Shown piece after piece: positions 52,844-62,165 of a DNA stretch of 64,000 nt. This DNA comes from an uncultured Chlorobiota bacterium (GTDB taxonomy: Bacteria > Bacteroidota > Ignavibacteria > UBA10030 > UBA6906). Position numbers and translations under genes: made by a program. Where the stretch lies: positions 62,001 through 126,000 of the forward strand of contig CAADGV010000030.1 of NCBI GenBank assembly GCA_900696645.1. The letters are read 5' to 3'. Positions within the stretch are counted from its first letter, which is position 1. Each line of letters begins with the position of its first letter. The notes beneath the pieces are model-generated. The model ran no database searches. It was given only the letters and a program-made list of their open reading frames with translations, and had not been told where the DNA came from.

Positions 52844-53731
52844 ATGCCAGCATTGCAGACTCTGAGAACATTTCTTTCAGGCATTGTAGATTATGCCGGA
52901 CTCTTTCCTCCGGCAGCTCTTTCGATGGCCGAAGCAGTCAAGAACTACGATGCGTATCTGCGCGGAAACGATGCGTGGGCACTCGGGCGGTTCATCGTAC
53001 CGATCCCCCGGCTTGATGAGTTCGGGCAAGAGGTGAAGCTGCTGTTGTCGGGTTCGACCGTCTGGAAGTTGAGCGCCCTCGCAGGCCCGAACACACGGTT
53101 CGAAATGCGGCAAGTCGGAAGTTTCAACGGGCGCCACATCGGCAAAGTTGTAATTGACACTATCGAAGTGAAGGCGGCACGTATAGATGACATCAGAGAC
53201 GCATCGGCTGCCGTCCCCGCATCGTTTCAATTGTTTATCGAAATACCTATTCAAACGGACCCCGCTGAACTGATTGCAGAAATCGGGAAGCACAAACGTT
53301 TTGCAAAAGTTCGTACCGGAGGAATTACTGCGGATGCATTCCCGTCAAGCCGGAACCTTGCCCGGTTCGTTCATGCGTGTGTGAAAGAGAATGTTCCGTT
53401 CAAAGCAACCGCGGGGTTGCATCATCCCATCCGGTCGGTGTACAATCTTACCTACAAACCTGATAGCGAGCAGGGAAAGATGTACGGTTATCTCAACCTG
53501 TTTCTCGCAGCGGCGTTTGCCCGGAAGGGAATGAGCCTTGATGATACCGTGACACTTCTTGAAGAAGAATCACTGAAGGCGTTTACGCTCGACGACAAAC
53601 ACATCTCATGGCGTGCACATCATCTTGACGAAAAGGAATTGCTTGATGCCCGAAGAAACTTCGCCATCTCATTCGGCTCGTGTTCGTTCCGTGAGCCGAT
53701 GGATGATTTGAAGAGAATACGGTTGATGTGA
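52844..53731 (+). CDS. Uncharacterised conserved-looking protein paired with fumarylacetoacetase
   Basis: 295 residues from the ATG at 52844, 4 bp after the thioredoxin gene. It begins with FLSGIVDYAGLFPPAALSM, has a beta/alpha pattern (LFIEIPIQTD; FAKVRTGGITADAFPS; VPFKATAGLHHPIR) suggestive of a TIM-barrel-like lyase or aldolase, and ends EPMDDLKRIRLM. A HHP after ATAGL and conserved Lys in AKVRTGG could be catalytic. I do not recognise a named family. The gene is 34 bp upstream of fahA, which suggests a role in aromatic amino acid catabolism. Confidence 0.75.
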   Translation: MPALQTLRTFLSGIVDYAGLFPPAALSMAEAVKNYDAYLRGNDAWALGRFIVPIPRLDEFGQEVKLLLSGSTVWKLSALAGPNTRFEMRQVGSFNGRHIGKVVIDTIEVKAARIDDIRDASAAVPASFQLFIEIPIQTDPAELIAEIGKHKRFAKVRTGGITADAFPSSRNLARFVHACVKENVPFKATAGLHHPIRSVYNLTYKPDSEQGKMYGYLNLFLAAAFARKGMSLDDTVTLLEEESLKAFTLDDKHISWRAHHLDEKELLDARRNFAISFGSCSFREPMDDLKRIRLM

Positions 53732-53765
53732 CGAAAATCGAACCACGAAACCGGTAGCGTGTACT

Positions 53766-55061
53766 ATGAACGAAACCCACAATCCCCAACTTACATCCTG
53801 GATTCCTTCGGCCAACATTCCGGGAAACGACTTTCCGATACAAAACCTTCCGTTCGGCGTATTCAGGAAGAAGGTCACCGGTCTGCATCATATCGGTGTG
53901 GCGATCGGCGATCAGGTGGTTGATATCACCGCCGCGCGGAACGAGGGATTGTTCAACGGACTTGCGGAGGAAGCGGCCGAAGCATGTTCCGGCGACACGT
54001 TGAACCGGCTTCTTTCCCTTGGACGTGCGCATTGGTCGGAACTGAGAAAACGGCTGAGTGTTCTTCTTTCTGATACTGAAGAACGCGGGAAAGTTGAAAG
54101 ATGTCTCGTTCCTATGACAGCGGTTGAAATGCAACTACCGGTTGCAGTCGGCGACTACACCGATTTCTATGCTTCGATCTACCACGCGACAAACGTCGGC
54201 AGTATGTTTCGCCCGGACAATCCGTTGCTGCCGAATTACAAGTATGTGCCGATTGGCTATCACGGCCGCGCTTCGTCCATTGTGGTCAGCGGAACGCCGG
54301 TACAACGTCCTTCCGGGCAGACGAAATCCGATGACGCACCTGCCCCTGTGTTCGGCTCGACCAAACAGCTTGATTACGAACTTGAAGTCGGTTTCTTCAT
54401 CGGTCCGGGAAATGAAATGAGCAAGCCAATCCCGATCAGCGAAGCTGAACATCACATCTTCGGTCTTTGTTTGGTAAATGATTGGTCGGCACGAGACATT
54501 CAGAAGTGGGAGTATCAACCGCTCGGCCCGTTTCTTGCAAAGAATTTCGCAACAACGATCTCACCGTGGATTGTTACGCTTGATGCCCTCGAACCTTTCC
54601 GCTGTCCAGCGTTTGCGCGTCCCGCTGACGACCCTGCGCCGTTACCGTATCTCGACTCAACGGCGAACGTGATGACGGGGGGAGTGAATATCACGCTCGA
54701 AGTATTCTTGCGTTCCCGAAAGATGCGCGAGAAAAAGTCCGACGCGTTCCTCGTCAGCAGTGGAAACTTCAAAGAAATGTATTGGACTCTTGCCCAGATG
54801 CTGACGCACCATGCAAGCAACGGCTGCAATCTTCGTCCCGGCGATTTGCTCGCCAGCGGCACGGTGAGCGGCACGACGAAGGATTCCCGCGGCTGCCTGC
54901 TGGAGCGAACCTGGCGCGGCACCGAACCGCTACAACTTCCTTCGGGTGAGAAGAGAACATTCCTCGAAGATGGCGATGAAGTGACGATCCGCGGGTATTG
55001 CGAGCGAAGCAATGCTGTGCGGATAGGATTCGGCGAATGCCGCGGTGTTATCGTCGGCTGA
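53766..55061 (+). CDS. fahA: Fumarylacetoacetase
   Basis: 431 residues. N-terminal SH3-like part (WIPSANIPGNDFPIQNLPFG) and the catalytic FAH barrel: DFYASIYHATNVG, KYVPIGYHGRASS, LDYELEVGFFIG with metal ligands, NDWSARDIQKWEY and SGTVSGTTKDSRGCLLE. It hydrolyses fumarylacetoacetate to fumarate and acetoacetate, the last step of tyrosine degradation. Neither homogentisate dioxygenase nor maleylacetoacetate isomerase is in this window. Typical start and length for the bacterial enzyme. Confidence 0.95.
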   Translation: MNETHNPQLTSWIPSANIPGNDFPIQNLPFGVFRKKVTGLHHIGVAIGDQVVDITAARNEGLFNGLAEEAAEACSGDTLNRLLSLGRAHWSELRKRLSVLLSDTEERGKVERCLVPMTAVEMQLPVAVGDYTDFYASIYHATNVGSMFRPDNPLLPNYKYVPIGYHGRASSIVVSGTPVQRPSGQTKSDDAPAPVFGSTKQLDYELEVGFFIGPGNEMSKPIPISEAEHHIFGLCLVNDWSARDIQKWEYQPLGPFLAKNFATTISPWIVTLDALEPFRCPAFARPADDPAPLPYLDSTANVMTGGVNITLEVFLRSRKMREKKSDAFLVSSGNFKEMYWTLAQMLTHHASNGCNLRPGDLLASGTVSGTTKDSRGCLLERTWRGTEPLQLPSGEKRTFLEDGDEVTIRGYCERSNAVRIGFGECRGVIVG

Positions 55062-55215
55062 TTTTCCTGTCAACGCTTGCACTGCCCCCTGTTTCCGGAT
55101 TTTCTCCCTTCCCGCCTTTTCGTTATATTATCCCGAACCGACAACTCACCGTTCCCGGTGTAGAAACGACAGCCGGACGCCCGAAGCACAATCCAAAGCA
55201 GGAATCCACTTTTTC

Positions 55216-56889
55216 ATGAGCGATAACAAAATCATCTTCTCGATGGTTGGGGTCGGGAAAGTCGTCAAGCCCAACAAGCAAATTCTCAAAGACATCTACC
55301 TATCATTCTTCTACGGCGCGAAGATCGGCGTGCTGGGCCTGAACGGCGCGGGAAAGAGTACGCTGCTCAAGCTGATTGCAGGAGTCGATAAAGACTATCT
55401 CGGCACGATCACGGCGCAAAAAGGAATCACCTTCGGCTATCTTTCTCAAGAACCCGAACTCGATCAATCAAAAACCGTCAAAGAAGTTGTTGAGGAAGGC
55501 GTTGCCGGAACGGTGAAGCTGTTGAAGGAGTACGAAGAAATCAGCGCCAAGTTCTCCGAGCCTGACGCGGATTACGATGCGCTGCTGGAGAAGCAGGGCA
55601 AGTTGCAGGAGAAGATTGATCACCTGAATGCGTGGGATCTCGACAGCAAACTCGAACAGGCGATGGATGCATTACGATGTCCGCCGGGCGAAACGCCGGT
55701 GAAGGTTCTTTCGGGCGGTGAACGCCGGCGAGTAGCACTGTGCCGTTTGCTTCTGCAGGAACCCGACGTGCTGCTGCTCGACGAACCGACCAATCATCTT
55801 GATGCGGAGTCGGTCGGATGGCTTGAGCAACATCTTGCACAATACAAAGGGACTGTGCTTGCCGTAACGCATGATCGCTATTTTCTCGACAACGTCGCCG
55901 GATGGATTTTGGAATTGGATCGCGGCGAGGGGATTCCGTTCGAGGGTAATTATTCATCATGGCTTGAGCAGAAGAGGCAGCGACTTGCCATCGAGGAGAA
56001 GCAGGAATCGAAACGCCAGAAGGCCCTTGCGGAAGAATTGGAATGGGTTCGCATGAACCCGAAAGGACGTCATGCGAAAAGCAAAGCGCGCATTGCCGCG
56101 TACGAGAAGATGATCGCCGAGCAAAAAGACAAACGTAACGAAGACATCGAAATCTACATCCCTCCGGGACCCCGGTTGGGGAATGTGGTGATCGAGGCAA
56201 AGAATGTCTCCAAAGCCTACGGCGAAAATCTTCTCTACGAAGGTATGAACTTCATGCTTCCGCCCGGCGGTATTATCGGTATTATCGGCCCGAACGGTGC
56301 CGGTAAGACGACGCTGTTCAGAATGATTACGGGGGATGAAAAACCCGACTCCGGTACATTTGCAATCGGCGATACAGTCAAGCTCGGCTATGTCGATCAG
56401 AATCGCCCGCTCGATCCGAACAAAACCATCTGGCAGGAAATTTCCGGTGGCGAAGATTTGATCATGCTTGGAAATCGTGAGGTGAATTCGCGGGCGTATG
56501 TTGCGCGGTTCAATTTCAGCGGTACGGATCAGCAGAAGCCGGTCGGCATTCTCTCGGGAGGCGAAAGGAATCGTGTACATCTTGCCAAAGTCCTGCGTGA
56601 AGGCGCAAACGTGCTGCTGCTCGATGAACCGACGAACGATCTTGATGTCAACACGTTGCGGGCGTTGGAAGAAGCATTGCAGAACTTTGCGGGCTGCGCT
56701 GTTGTTATCTCCCATGACCGCTGGTTCCTCGATCGTGTTGCGACGCATATCCTCGCATTTGAAGGCGACAGCAAAGTTGTGTGGTACGACGGGAATTACT
56801 CCGAATATCACGAAGACATGCTGAAGCGGTACGGCATCGAGGCCGACCGTCCGCATCGCATCAAATACAAGAAACTGATGAGGGAGTAG
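55216..56889 (+). CDS. ettA: Energy-dependent translational throttle protein EttA (ABC-F)
   Basis: 557 residues from the ATG at 55216, matching E. coli EttA (555). Two ABC domains: Walker A GLNGAGKST and GPNGAGKTT, signatures LSGGERRRVAL and LSGGERNRVHL, Walker B LLLDEPTNHLD and LLLDEPTNDLD. The linker and arm regions (AWDLDSKLEQAMDALRCP; MNPKGRHAKSKARI) are typical of EttA rather than Uup or YheS. It binds the ribosomal E site and gates the first peptide bond by energy state. Confidence 0.95.
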   Translation: MSDNKIIFSMVGVGKVVKPNKQILKDIYLSFFYGAKIGVLGLNGAGKSTLLKLIAGVDKDYLGTITAQKGITFGYLSQEPELDQSKTVKEVVEEGVAGTVKLLKEYEEISAKFSEPDADYDALLEKQGKLQEKIDHLNAWDLDSKLEQAMDALRCPPGETPVKVLSGGERRRVALCRLLLQEPDVLLLDEPTNHLDAESVGWLEQHLAQYKGTVLAVTHDRYFLDNVAGWILELDRGEGIPFEGNYSSWLEQKRQRLAIEEKQESKRQKALAEELEWVRMNPKGRHAKSKARIAAYEKMIAEQKDKRNEDIEIYIPPGPRLGNVVIEAKNVSKAYGENLLYEGMNFMLPPGGIIGIIGPNGAGKTTLFRMITGDEKPDSGTFAIGDTVKLGYVDQNRPLDPNKTIWQEISGGEDLIMLGNREVNSRAYVARFNFSGTDQQKPVGILSGGERNRVHLAKVLREGANVLLLDEPTNDLDVNTLRALEEALQNFAGCAVVISHDRWFLDRVATHILAFEGDSKVVWYDGNYSEYHEDMLKRYGIEADRPHRIKYKKLMRE

Positions 56890-56896
56890 CCGCTTC

Positions 56897-57562
56897 ATGT
56901 CCCGAACGAAATTCGAGGCGGTGATTTTTGATCTCGATGGCCTCATGATTGACACCGAGCGAATAGCCTCCGATGCATGGTTGCGGGCAAGTTCGGAGAT
57001 GGGCTATCCGTTAACCGAAAACGTCGTGCACGAAATGATCGGCCGGACGGGTCCCGACTCGGACGCAATTCTTCGCAAGAATCTCGGCGAGGAAGTGGCG
57101 TTGGATGAGCTGAAGGCTCTCCGTCTGTCGTACACGGATGATCACATCGCCAACATCGGCATTCCGTTGAAACCGGGATTGCTTGAGTTGCTCGATTTCT
57201 TGGATGGTAGGAAGATTCGCAAAGCTGTTGCAACATCATCAACGCAGGAACGTGCCGCAATGAAGTTGAAGCGAACGGGATTGTTCGAACGGTTTCCGGT
57301 CGTTATTTCAGGCGACGACGTGCATCGCGGCAAACCTGCGCCCGACATTTATCTTGAGACAGCAGTGCAATTAGGTGTAAGCGCAAACCGGTGTCTTGTT
57401 CTTGAAGACTCTGATGCTGGTGCAAGATCAGCGCACGCAGCGGGTATGCAAGTCATCGTCGTGCCGGACATCAAACCTCCGGCCACAGATGTTGTAGCGC
57501 TTGCGCTTCGTGTCGAGCAATCGTTGTCGGGTGTTCTCGGTTTTCTGCCTCAGATAATTTAG
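56897..57562 (+). CDS. HAD-superfamily phosphatase (beta-phosphoglucomutase-like)
   Basis: 221 residues. Motif I FDLDGLMIDTE (nucleophile Asp about 12), motif II KAVATSS (Ser/Thr), motif III GKPAPDIYL (Lys) and motif IV LEDSDAGARSAHAAG. A C1-type cap lies between motifs I and II. Close to YcjU/PgmB-like and generic sugar-phosphate phosphatases; the substrate cannot be told. It is 7 bp after ettA and may share its transcript. Confidence 0.92.
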   Translation: MSRTKFEAVIFDLDGLMIDTERIASDAWLRASSEMGYPLTENVVHEMIGRTGPDSDAILRKNLGEEVALDELKALRLSYTDDHIANIGIPLKPGLLELLDFLDGRKIRKAVATSSTQERAAMKLKRTGLFERFPVVISGDDVHRGKPAPDIYLETAVQLGVSANRCLVLEDSDAGARSAHAAGMQVIVVPDIKPPATDVVALALRVEQSLSGVLGFLPQII

Positions 57563-57613
57563 CCTGCGTAGTACCCGGTGTTTCTTTCACAACATTCATA
57601 GGAGAAGAAGTAA

Positions 57614-57988
57614 ATGGCAAATACAACCATCGGTTTTGGAGTCGTATTGATTCTTGTGGGGTTGGTGAGTTACTTCGCGACAGGCGCCGCGTCGTGGACG
57701 GCGCTGATTCCCGCCATCTTCGGCTTGCTGCTGCTGATGTTCGGCATTATCGCGCGCAACGAAAACATGCGCAAACATGCGATGCATGGCGCCGCTGTGA
57801 TCGGCCTCCTCGGATTTTTCGGCTCGGTCAGCGGTATCTGGCAATTGTTCAAGATGATGGGAGGAGAGGCGGTTGACAGGCCCGAAGCCGCGGTCGCCCG
57901 TTCTATCATGGCGGTGATTTGTCTGGCGTTTGTTGCGTTGACCGTCAAGTCGTTCATAGCTGCACGAGTGTTGAAGAAAGGCGAATAG
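57614..57988 (+). CDS. Small integral membrane protein
   Basis: 124 residues with four predicted transmembrane helices (GVVLILVGLVSYFATG, WTALIPAIFGLLLLMFGIIA, GAAVIGLLGFFGSVSGIW, SIMAVICLAFVALTVKSFIAA). Soluble loops are short. No family recognised with confidence, though many bacteria have similar small four-helix proteins. AGGAG lies 7 bp before the ATG. Followed by hairpins. Confidence 0.8.
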   Translation: MANTTIGFGVVLILVGLVSYFATGAASWTALIPAIFGLLLLMFGIIARNENMRKHAMHGAAVIGLLGFFGSVSGIWQLFKMMGGEAVDRPEAAVARSIMAVICLAFVALTVKSFIAARVLKKGE

Positions 57989-58036
57989 GAAGAATCGGGC
58001 TGCATCTTGCAATACAGCCCTTCACGTTGTAGATTT

Positions 58037-58074
58037 GGACCGGCACACTTGCCTGCGTACCGGCCTTTTCTTTT
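58037..58074 (+). terminator. Probable Rho-independent terminator
   Basis: GGACCGGCAC (58037-58046) pairs with GTACCGGCC (58057-58065) with one bulge and one mismatch, then CTTTTCTTTT. A simpler hairpin GGGCTG / CAGCCC (57997-58020) lies just upstream without a T-run. Confidence 0.55.
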
Positions 58075-58118
58075 CTATTCAACGTTCTCTTACAATCACA
58101 TTCCACGGAGGCTTCCGT

Positions 58119-59483
58119 ATGACTACCCGCCGCGAATTTCTTCAGCAATCCGCCATTCTTTCGGCCGGCATTATGCTGTCCGACAAGATGTTCTCCCAAT
58201 CAAAAAACAGGAAGCCCCGTGTTGTTGTGCTTGGCGCAGGTCTTGCGGGACTTGCAGCAGCCTACGAACTCACGAAGCAGAACATCGAGGTTGTCGTTCT
58301 TGAGGCCCGCAACAGAATTGGTGGCAGGGTTCTCTCCCACGAAATCGATTCAGACAAGAAACTTACCATTGAACTCGGAGCCGAATGGGTGGGCAACTCG
58401 CACGAACGGGTGATTGCCCTCTGCAAGGAATTCAATCTCGAACTCTTCAACAATCAATTCGAGACACATCTCATCTACAAGAACGAATACTCACCGTCCG
58501 GCAAATGGGGATATTCGGAGGAATGGAATGCGAAGTTCGGGAAGTTGCTGGCGGAGTTCGGGAAGATGTCGGAATCGCAGAAGCGGGCTCTCGACAAAAC
58601 AGATTGGTGGCGTTACCTGATGAACAACGGAATCAGCGAGCGTGATTTGGATTTGCGTGAACTTGCCGACAGTACGGACTTCGGAGAGAGTATCCGTCAT
58701 GTATCCGGCTATCCGGCAATCACCGAGTATGCCGAGTCGAGCCCGAAGAATGAAATGGATTTGAAGATTCGCGGTGGCAACAGCAGGCTCCCTCATGCGG
58801 TAGCGGAGAAAATCGGGCTCGATAAAATCAAGCTGCAACACAAAGTCACCTCCGTGAAGCAAGAGACAAAATCCACCACCGTGACATGTGAGAACGGTTC
58901 GACGTTTCTATGCGACTTCGTGATTTGTACAATCCCCACATTCGCCATCGGCAAGATTCACTGGCTCCCCGAGTTGCCGAAGGAGAAGGTAGCGGCATTG
59001 AACGCGCTGCAATACTCGCGCATCAACAAACATGCTGTGCTGTTCGACGAGAGATTTTGGAACGATGAAGCATTCGATTTACTGACGGATTCCAACGCCC
59101 ACTACTTCTATCACGCCACAAAAAGCCAGGAGTCGGGGCAGGGCGTTTTGATTTCGTACTCGATCGGCGACAAGGCTGACGTCATCGCCCGGCAGAATAA
59201 CGAGTACCGCAAACGCATCGTCGCCGACGCGTTACGTCCGGGATTCGGCGATGTTGCGGAAAAGATCGTCCGGCAAGTGAACTACTACTGGGGCAACGAT
59301 CCGCATTCGATGGGCGCGTATGCCATCTACGGAAAGGATCAGTGGTTCACGCTTCAGCCCGTTCTGGCGAAGCCCCACAGGCGGGTATTCTTTGCAGGCG
59401 AGCACATTGCGGACTGGCAGGGATTTATGGAAGGCGCGGTGGTGACGGGGGAGGATGCTGCGAAAGCGGTATTGAATCTGTAA
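58119..59483 (+). CDS. Exported flavin monoamine oxidase family protein (Tat signal)
   Basis: 454 residues from the ATG at 58119. The signal has a twin-arginine motif TRREFLQ, so the folded flavoprotein is exported by Tat. FAD dinucleotide motif VLGAGLAGLAAAYEL and EARNRIGGRV (about 33-72) and the C-terminal RVFFAGEHIADWQGFMEGAVVTG that binds FAD and lines the active site. Substrate unknown: amines, polyamines or amino acids. TCCACGGAGG upstream gives a good Shine-Dalgarno. Confidence 0.92.
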   Translation: MTTRREFLQQSAILSAGIMLSDKMFSQSKNRKPRVVVLGAGLAGLAAAYELTKQNIEVVVLEARNRIGGRVLSHEIDSDKKLTIELGAEWVGNSHERVIALCKEFNLELFNNQFETHLIYKNEYSPSGKWGYSEEWNAKFGKLLAEFGKMSESQKRALDKTDWWRYLMNNGISERDLDLRELADSTDFGESIRHVSGYPAITEYAESSPKNEMDLKIRGGNSRLPHAVAEKIGLDKIKLQHKVTSVKQETKSTTVTCENGSTFLCDFVICTIPTFAIGKIHWLPELPKEKVAALNALQYSRINKHAVLFDERFWNDEAFDLLTDSNAHYFYHATKSQESGQGVLISYSIGDKADVIARQNNEYRKRIVADALRPGFGDVAEKIVRQVNYYWGNDPHSMGAYAIYGKDQWFTLQPVLAKPHRRVFFAGEHIADWQGFMEGAVVTGEDAAKAVLNL

Positions 59484-59514
59484 GAAGAGCTTGACCGCAA
59501 AGAGGGTGCAGCAT

Positions 59515-59546
59515 TTGAATTTCTTGGGCGGTAATCATATATTTTG
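59515..59546 (+). promoter_or_regulatory. Predicted promoter of the thiamine operon
   Basis: TTG at 59515-59517 and TATATTTTG at 59538-59546, close to the Bacteroidetes TTG / TAnnTTTG pattern with 20 bp between. Transcription from here would start at about 59553, just where the riboswitch begins. Confidence 0.5.
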
Positions 59547-59553
59547 ATAGCAC

Positions 59554-59638
59554 CGTTAGGGGTGTCCCGACGATAACACAGCGGGACTGAGATAAGACCC
59601 TAGGAACCTGATCCGGATCATACCGGCGTAGGGAAACG
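59554..59638 (+). promoter_or_regulatory. TPP (thiamine pyrophosphate) riboswitch
   Basis: The conserved THI-element blocks are all present: TAGGGGTG at the 5' side, CTGAGAT (59587-59593), GACCCT, GAACCTGATC (59604-59613) and CCGGCGTAGGGAA at the 3' side, closing the P1/P2 helices. It lies about 95 bp before the TonB receptor start. It should shut off the operon when TPP is plentiful. Confidence 0.96.
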
Positions 59639-59667
59639 GAACCAAGTTCGTTCTTGATTTCTTTTTC

Positions 59668-59717
59668 TGCCGTTTTCCTTTGCAGGTTCGCAACGGAAAC
59701 GGCATTTGTATTTTTTG
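59668..59717 (+). terminator. Riboswitch expression-platform terminator
   Basis: GCCGTTTTCC (59669-59678) pairs with GGAAACGGC (59695-59703), with one bulged T, followed by a T-rich run ending TATTTTTTG. When TPP binds, this stem should form and stop transcription before the TonB receptor gene. Confidence 0.8.
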
Positions 59718-59732
59718 TAAGAGAAGGAAATT

Positions 59733-62165
59733 ATGAGACGAATGAAAACCACTTTGCGGATTGTGCCGTGTTTGTTTCTCCTCTTCGCCTTTTCATTTGC
59801 AGAAGAAACCGGCACTATAAAAGGGAAAGTCATCGACGCGTCAACGGCGAAACCGCTGTTTGGGGCCAACATCACGATCAGGGGCACATCTCTCGGCTCG
59901 ACAACTGATGCCGACGGCGAATTTACGATAGGGAATGTGAAAGCCGGGATGTACGAATTGCGTGCATCGTTTGTGGGGTACGCTTCGCTGAGAAAGGAAG
60001 TGATCGTGGCGGGAGGCGGAGTTGCTTTCCTCACATTCTCACTTTCTCCGTCGGAGATTATTGGCCAACCAATAGTCGTTTCAGCTACACGAGGAAGAGA
60101 GCGGGAAACCCCGGCAACATTTTCAACTCTGGAACGAGAACACATTCGTGAACGATACTCTACACAGGATATTCCCGTTCTGCTTTCCGAACTTCCTTCA
60201 ACAACATTCTACTCCGAAGCAGGCAACGGAATCGGTTACACGTATCTGAACATTCGCGGTTTCGATGCGCGGCGCATTGCCGTGATGGTAAACGGCATTC
60301 CGCAAAATGATCCCGAAGATCATAACGTGTACTGGCTTGATATTCCGGACATCGCGGCAAGTGTCGAAGATATTCAGGTTCAGCGCGGGGCGGGCAGCGC
60401 ATTCTACGGCTCTCCTGCTATCGGCGGCTCGGTCAATCTTGTCACCAATAATTTCGGTCGGGAACGGCTTTTTCAACTTTCAGGTGGCGTCGGAAGTTAC
60501 AATACGCGGCGATATTCCGCGTTGTTCAATTCGGGCCTCATCGACAACCAATATGCAATTTACGGACGTCTCTCGAAAATTCTGAGTAGCGGCTATCGGG
60601 AACGTTCGTGGGTGGATTTCAACAGTTACTTTCTTGGCTTGATTCGATATGACGAGAAGATGACCACGCAAGTCAACTTCTATGGCGGACCGGTTTCGGA
60701 TCACCTCGCATTCTACGGCATTCCGAAAGCCGACGTGAAGGATCGTGAAAAGCGCCGCGCCAACCCGATTCAAGGCGACGACGAAATCGAGAATTTTTCC
60801 CAACCGCATTACGAGTTGTTTCACGAGTGGCGACTTTCGGAAGATCTCACTCTCAATAATACGCTGTTTCTGATGTTGGGAGACGGCTTCTTTGACTATG
60901 ACGGATCGTGGGCACCGTATTCGTACTTCCGTATTACACGACAGAACGGATTCGATATTACAGGCGATCCTGACACGCTGTACATGTCCCGCGCCCTGAT
61001 TCATGCAGTCGTCAGCAACAGGCAATGGGGATGGTTGCCGCGGGTGACGTTCTCGCATGAGAACGGTGAGTTCATCGCGGGGGCAGAGCTTCGTTTGCAT
61101 CGTTCCGAACATTGGGGTAACCTGAAACGTGCAGACATGCTTCCTGTTGTGCTGCCTGCTAACTACCGCTACTATGATTACAAGGGGGCGAAAGATATTG
61201 TTTCATTGTATGCGCAGGAGTTGTATCGTTTCCGTCCGGACTTGACGGGAATGTTCAGTGTGCAGTATGCCTATAATCGTTATCGATTGTTTGATGAAAA
61301 ATATGTCGGCACGGATTTTTCCGTTCCGTATCACTTTGTGAATCCTCGCGTCGGGCTGAACTATAATCTTGATGAGAATTGGAACAGCTACATCAGCCTT
61401 GCATACACTTCCCGCGAACCGCGCTTGAAGAATCTGTACGACGCGGCAGAGGCAAGTACACCCGAATCGTGGGGGGCGATTGTGCCGCAGTTTGGCCCGA
61501 AGCCGGCTGGCGGATTTGATTTCTCGACGCCGCTCGTGAAGCCCGAACGCCTTCTCGACGTTGAATTTGGAGGAGGATTCACCCATGAACGTTTGAAAGT
61601 GTTTGCCAATCTCTTTTGGATGGAATTTACGGACGAGATTGTCAAGAGCGGCCAGGTGGATCGTTTCGGTCAGCCCATCACCGGAAATGCCGAACGTACG
61701 CGCCACATCGGCGTTGAGTTCAGCGCACGGGCAAAGCTGACGGATGAGTTTGAAGTAAGCGGCAATGCTACATTCAGCCGTAACCGGTTTGTACGCCATA
61801 CGGATTACTCAACGGGGGTTCCGCTCAATCTCAAAAGGAATCCGATTGCGGGTTTTCCGGATGTATTGGGGAATTTGCGGGTCTCGTATCGATACGAGAA
61901 TCTTCTTCTCTCGTTAAGCGGGCGATATGTCGGCAAACAATACACGGACAATTTCAAAGACGAACAGAATACTGTTGACGCGTATTTTGTAAGCGATGCT
62001 TTGCTGGCTTACAAAATCATGAATGTATTTGACAATGTCGGGCTGGAACTGAAGCTGCATGTCAACAATATCTTCGATACACTCTATGCAGCGTACGGGG
62101 AGGGGAAGGAGTTCTTTGTCGGGGCCGAGCGGAATATCTTCTTCAATATCGCTATTACATTATAA
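59733..62165 (+). CDS. TonB-dependent outer-membrane receptor, predicted for thiamine
   Basis: 810 residues. Signal peptide, then a carboxypeptidase-regulatory-like domain (GTIKGKVIDASTAKPLFGAN ..., about 25-105). The plug domain shows ERYSTQDIPVLLSELPST and NIRGFDARRIAVMVNGIPQN and is followed by VQRGAGSAFYGSPAIGGSVNLVT. The C-terminal barrel ends AERNIFFNIAITL. The TPP riboswitch in its leader and the thiamine pyrophosphokinase downstream mark thiamine or a thiamine precursor as the likely ligand, as for thiamine receptors predicted in Bacteroidetes. GAGAAGGAAATT precedes the ATG. The stop overlaps the next start (TAATG). Confidence 0.93.
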   Translation: MRRMKTTLRIVPCLFLLFAFSFAEETGTIKGKVIDASTAKPLFGANITIRGTSLGSTTDADGEFTIGNVKAGMYELRASFVGYASLRKEVIVAGGGVAFLTFSLSPSEIIGQPIVVSATRGRERETPATFSTLEREHIRERYSTQDIPVLLSELPSTTFYSEAGNGIGYTYLNIRGFDARRIAVMVNGIPQNDPEDHNVYWLDIPDIAASVEDIQVQRGAGSAFYGSPAIGGSVNLVTNNFGRERLFQLSGGVGSYNTRRYSALFNSGLIDNQYAIYGRLSKILSSGYRERSWVDFNSYFLGLIRYDEKMTTQVNFYGGPVSDHLAFYGIPKADVKDREKRRANPIQGDDEIENFSQPHYELFHEWRLSEDLTLNNTLFLMLGDGFFDYDGSWAPYSYFRITRQNGFDITGDPDTLYMSRALIHAVVSNRQWGWLPRVTFSHENGEFIAGAELRLHRSEHWGNLKRADMLPVVLPANYRYYDYKGAKDIVSLYAQELYRFRPDLTGMFSVQYAYNRYRLFDEKYVGTDFSVPYHFVNPRVGLNYNLDENWNSYISLAYTSREPRLKNLYDAAEASTPESWGAIVPQFGPKPAGGFDFSTPLVKPERLLDVEFGGGFTHERLKVFANLFWMEFTDEIVKSGQVDRFGQPITGNAERTRHIGVEFSARAKLTDEFEVSGNATFSRNRFVRHTDYSTGVPLNLKRNPIAGFPDVLGNLRVSYRYENLLLSLSGRYVGKQYTDNFKDEQNTVDAYFVSDALLAYKIMNVFDNVGLELKLHVNNIFDTLYAAYGEGKEFFVGAERNIFFNIAITL

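Noticed and set aside
55957-56955. 332-codon minus-strand frame over ettA
   Set aside because: Antisense shadow of the ABC-F gene; no domain or start signal.
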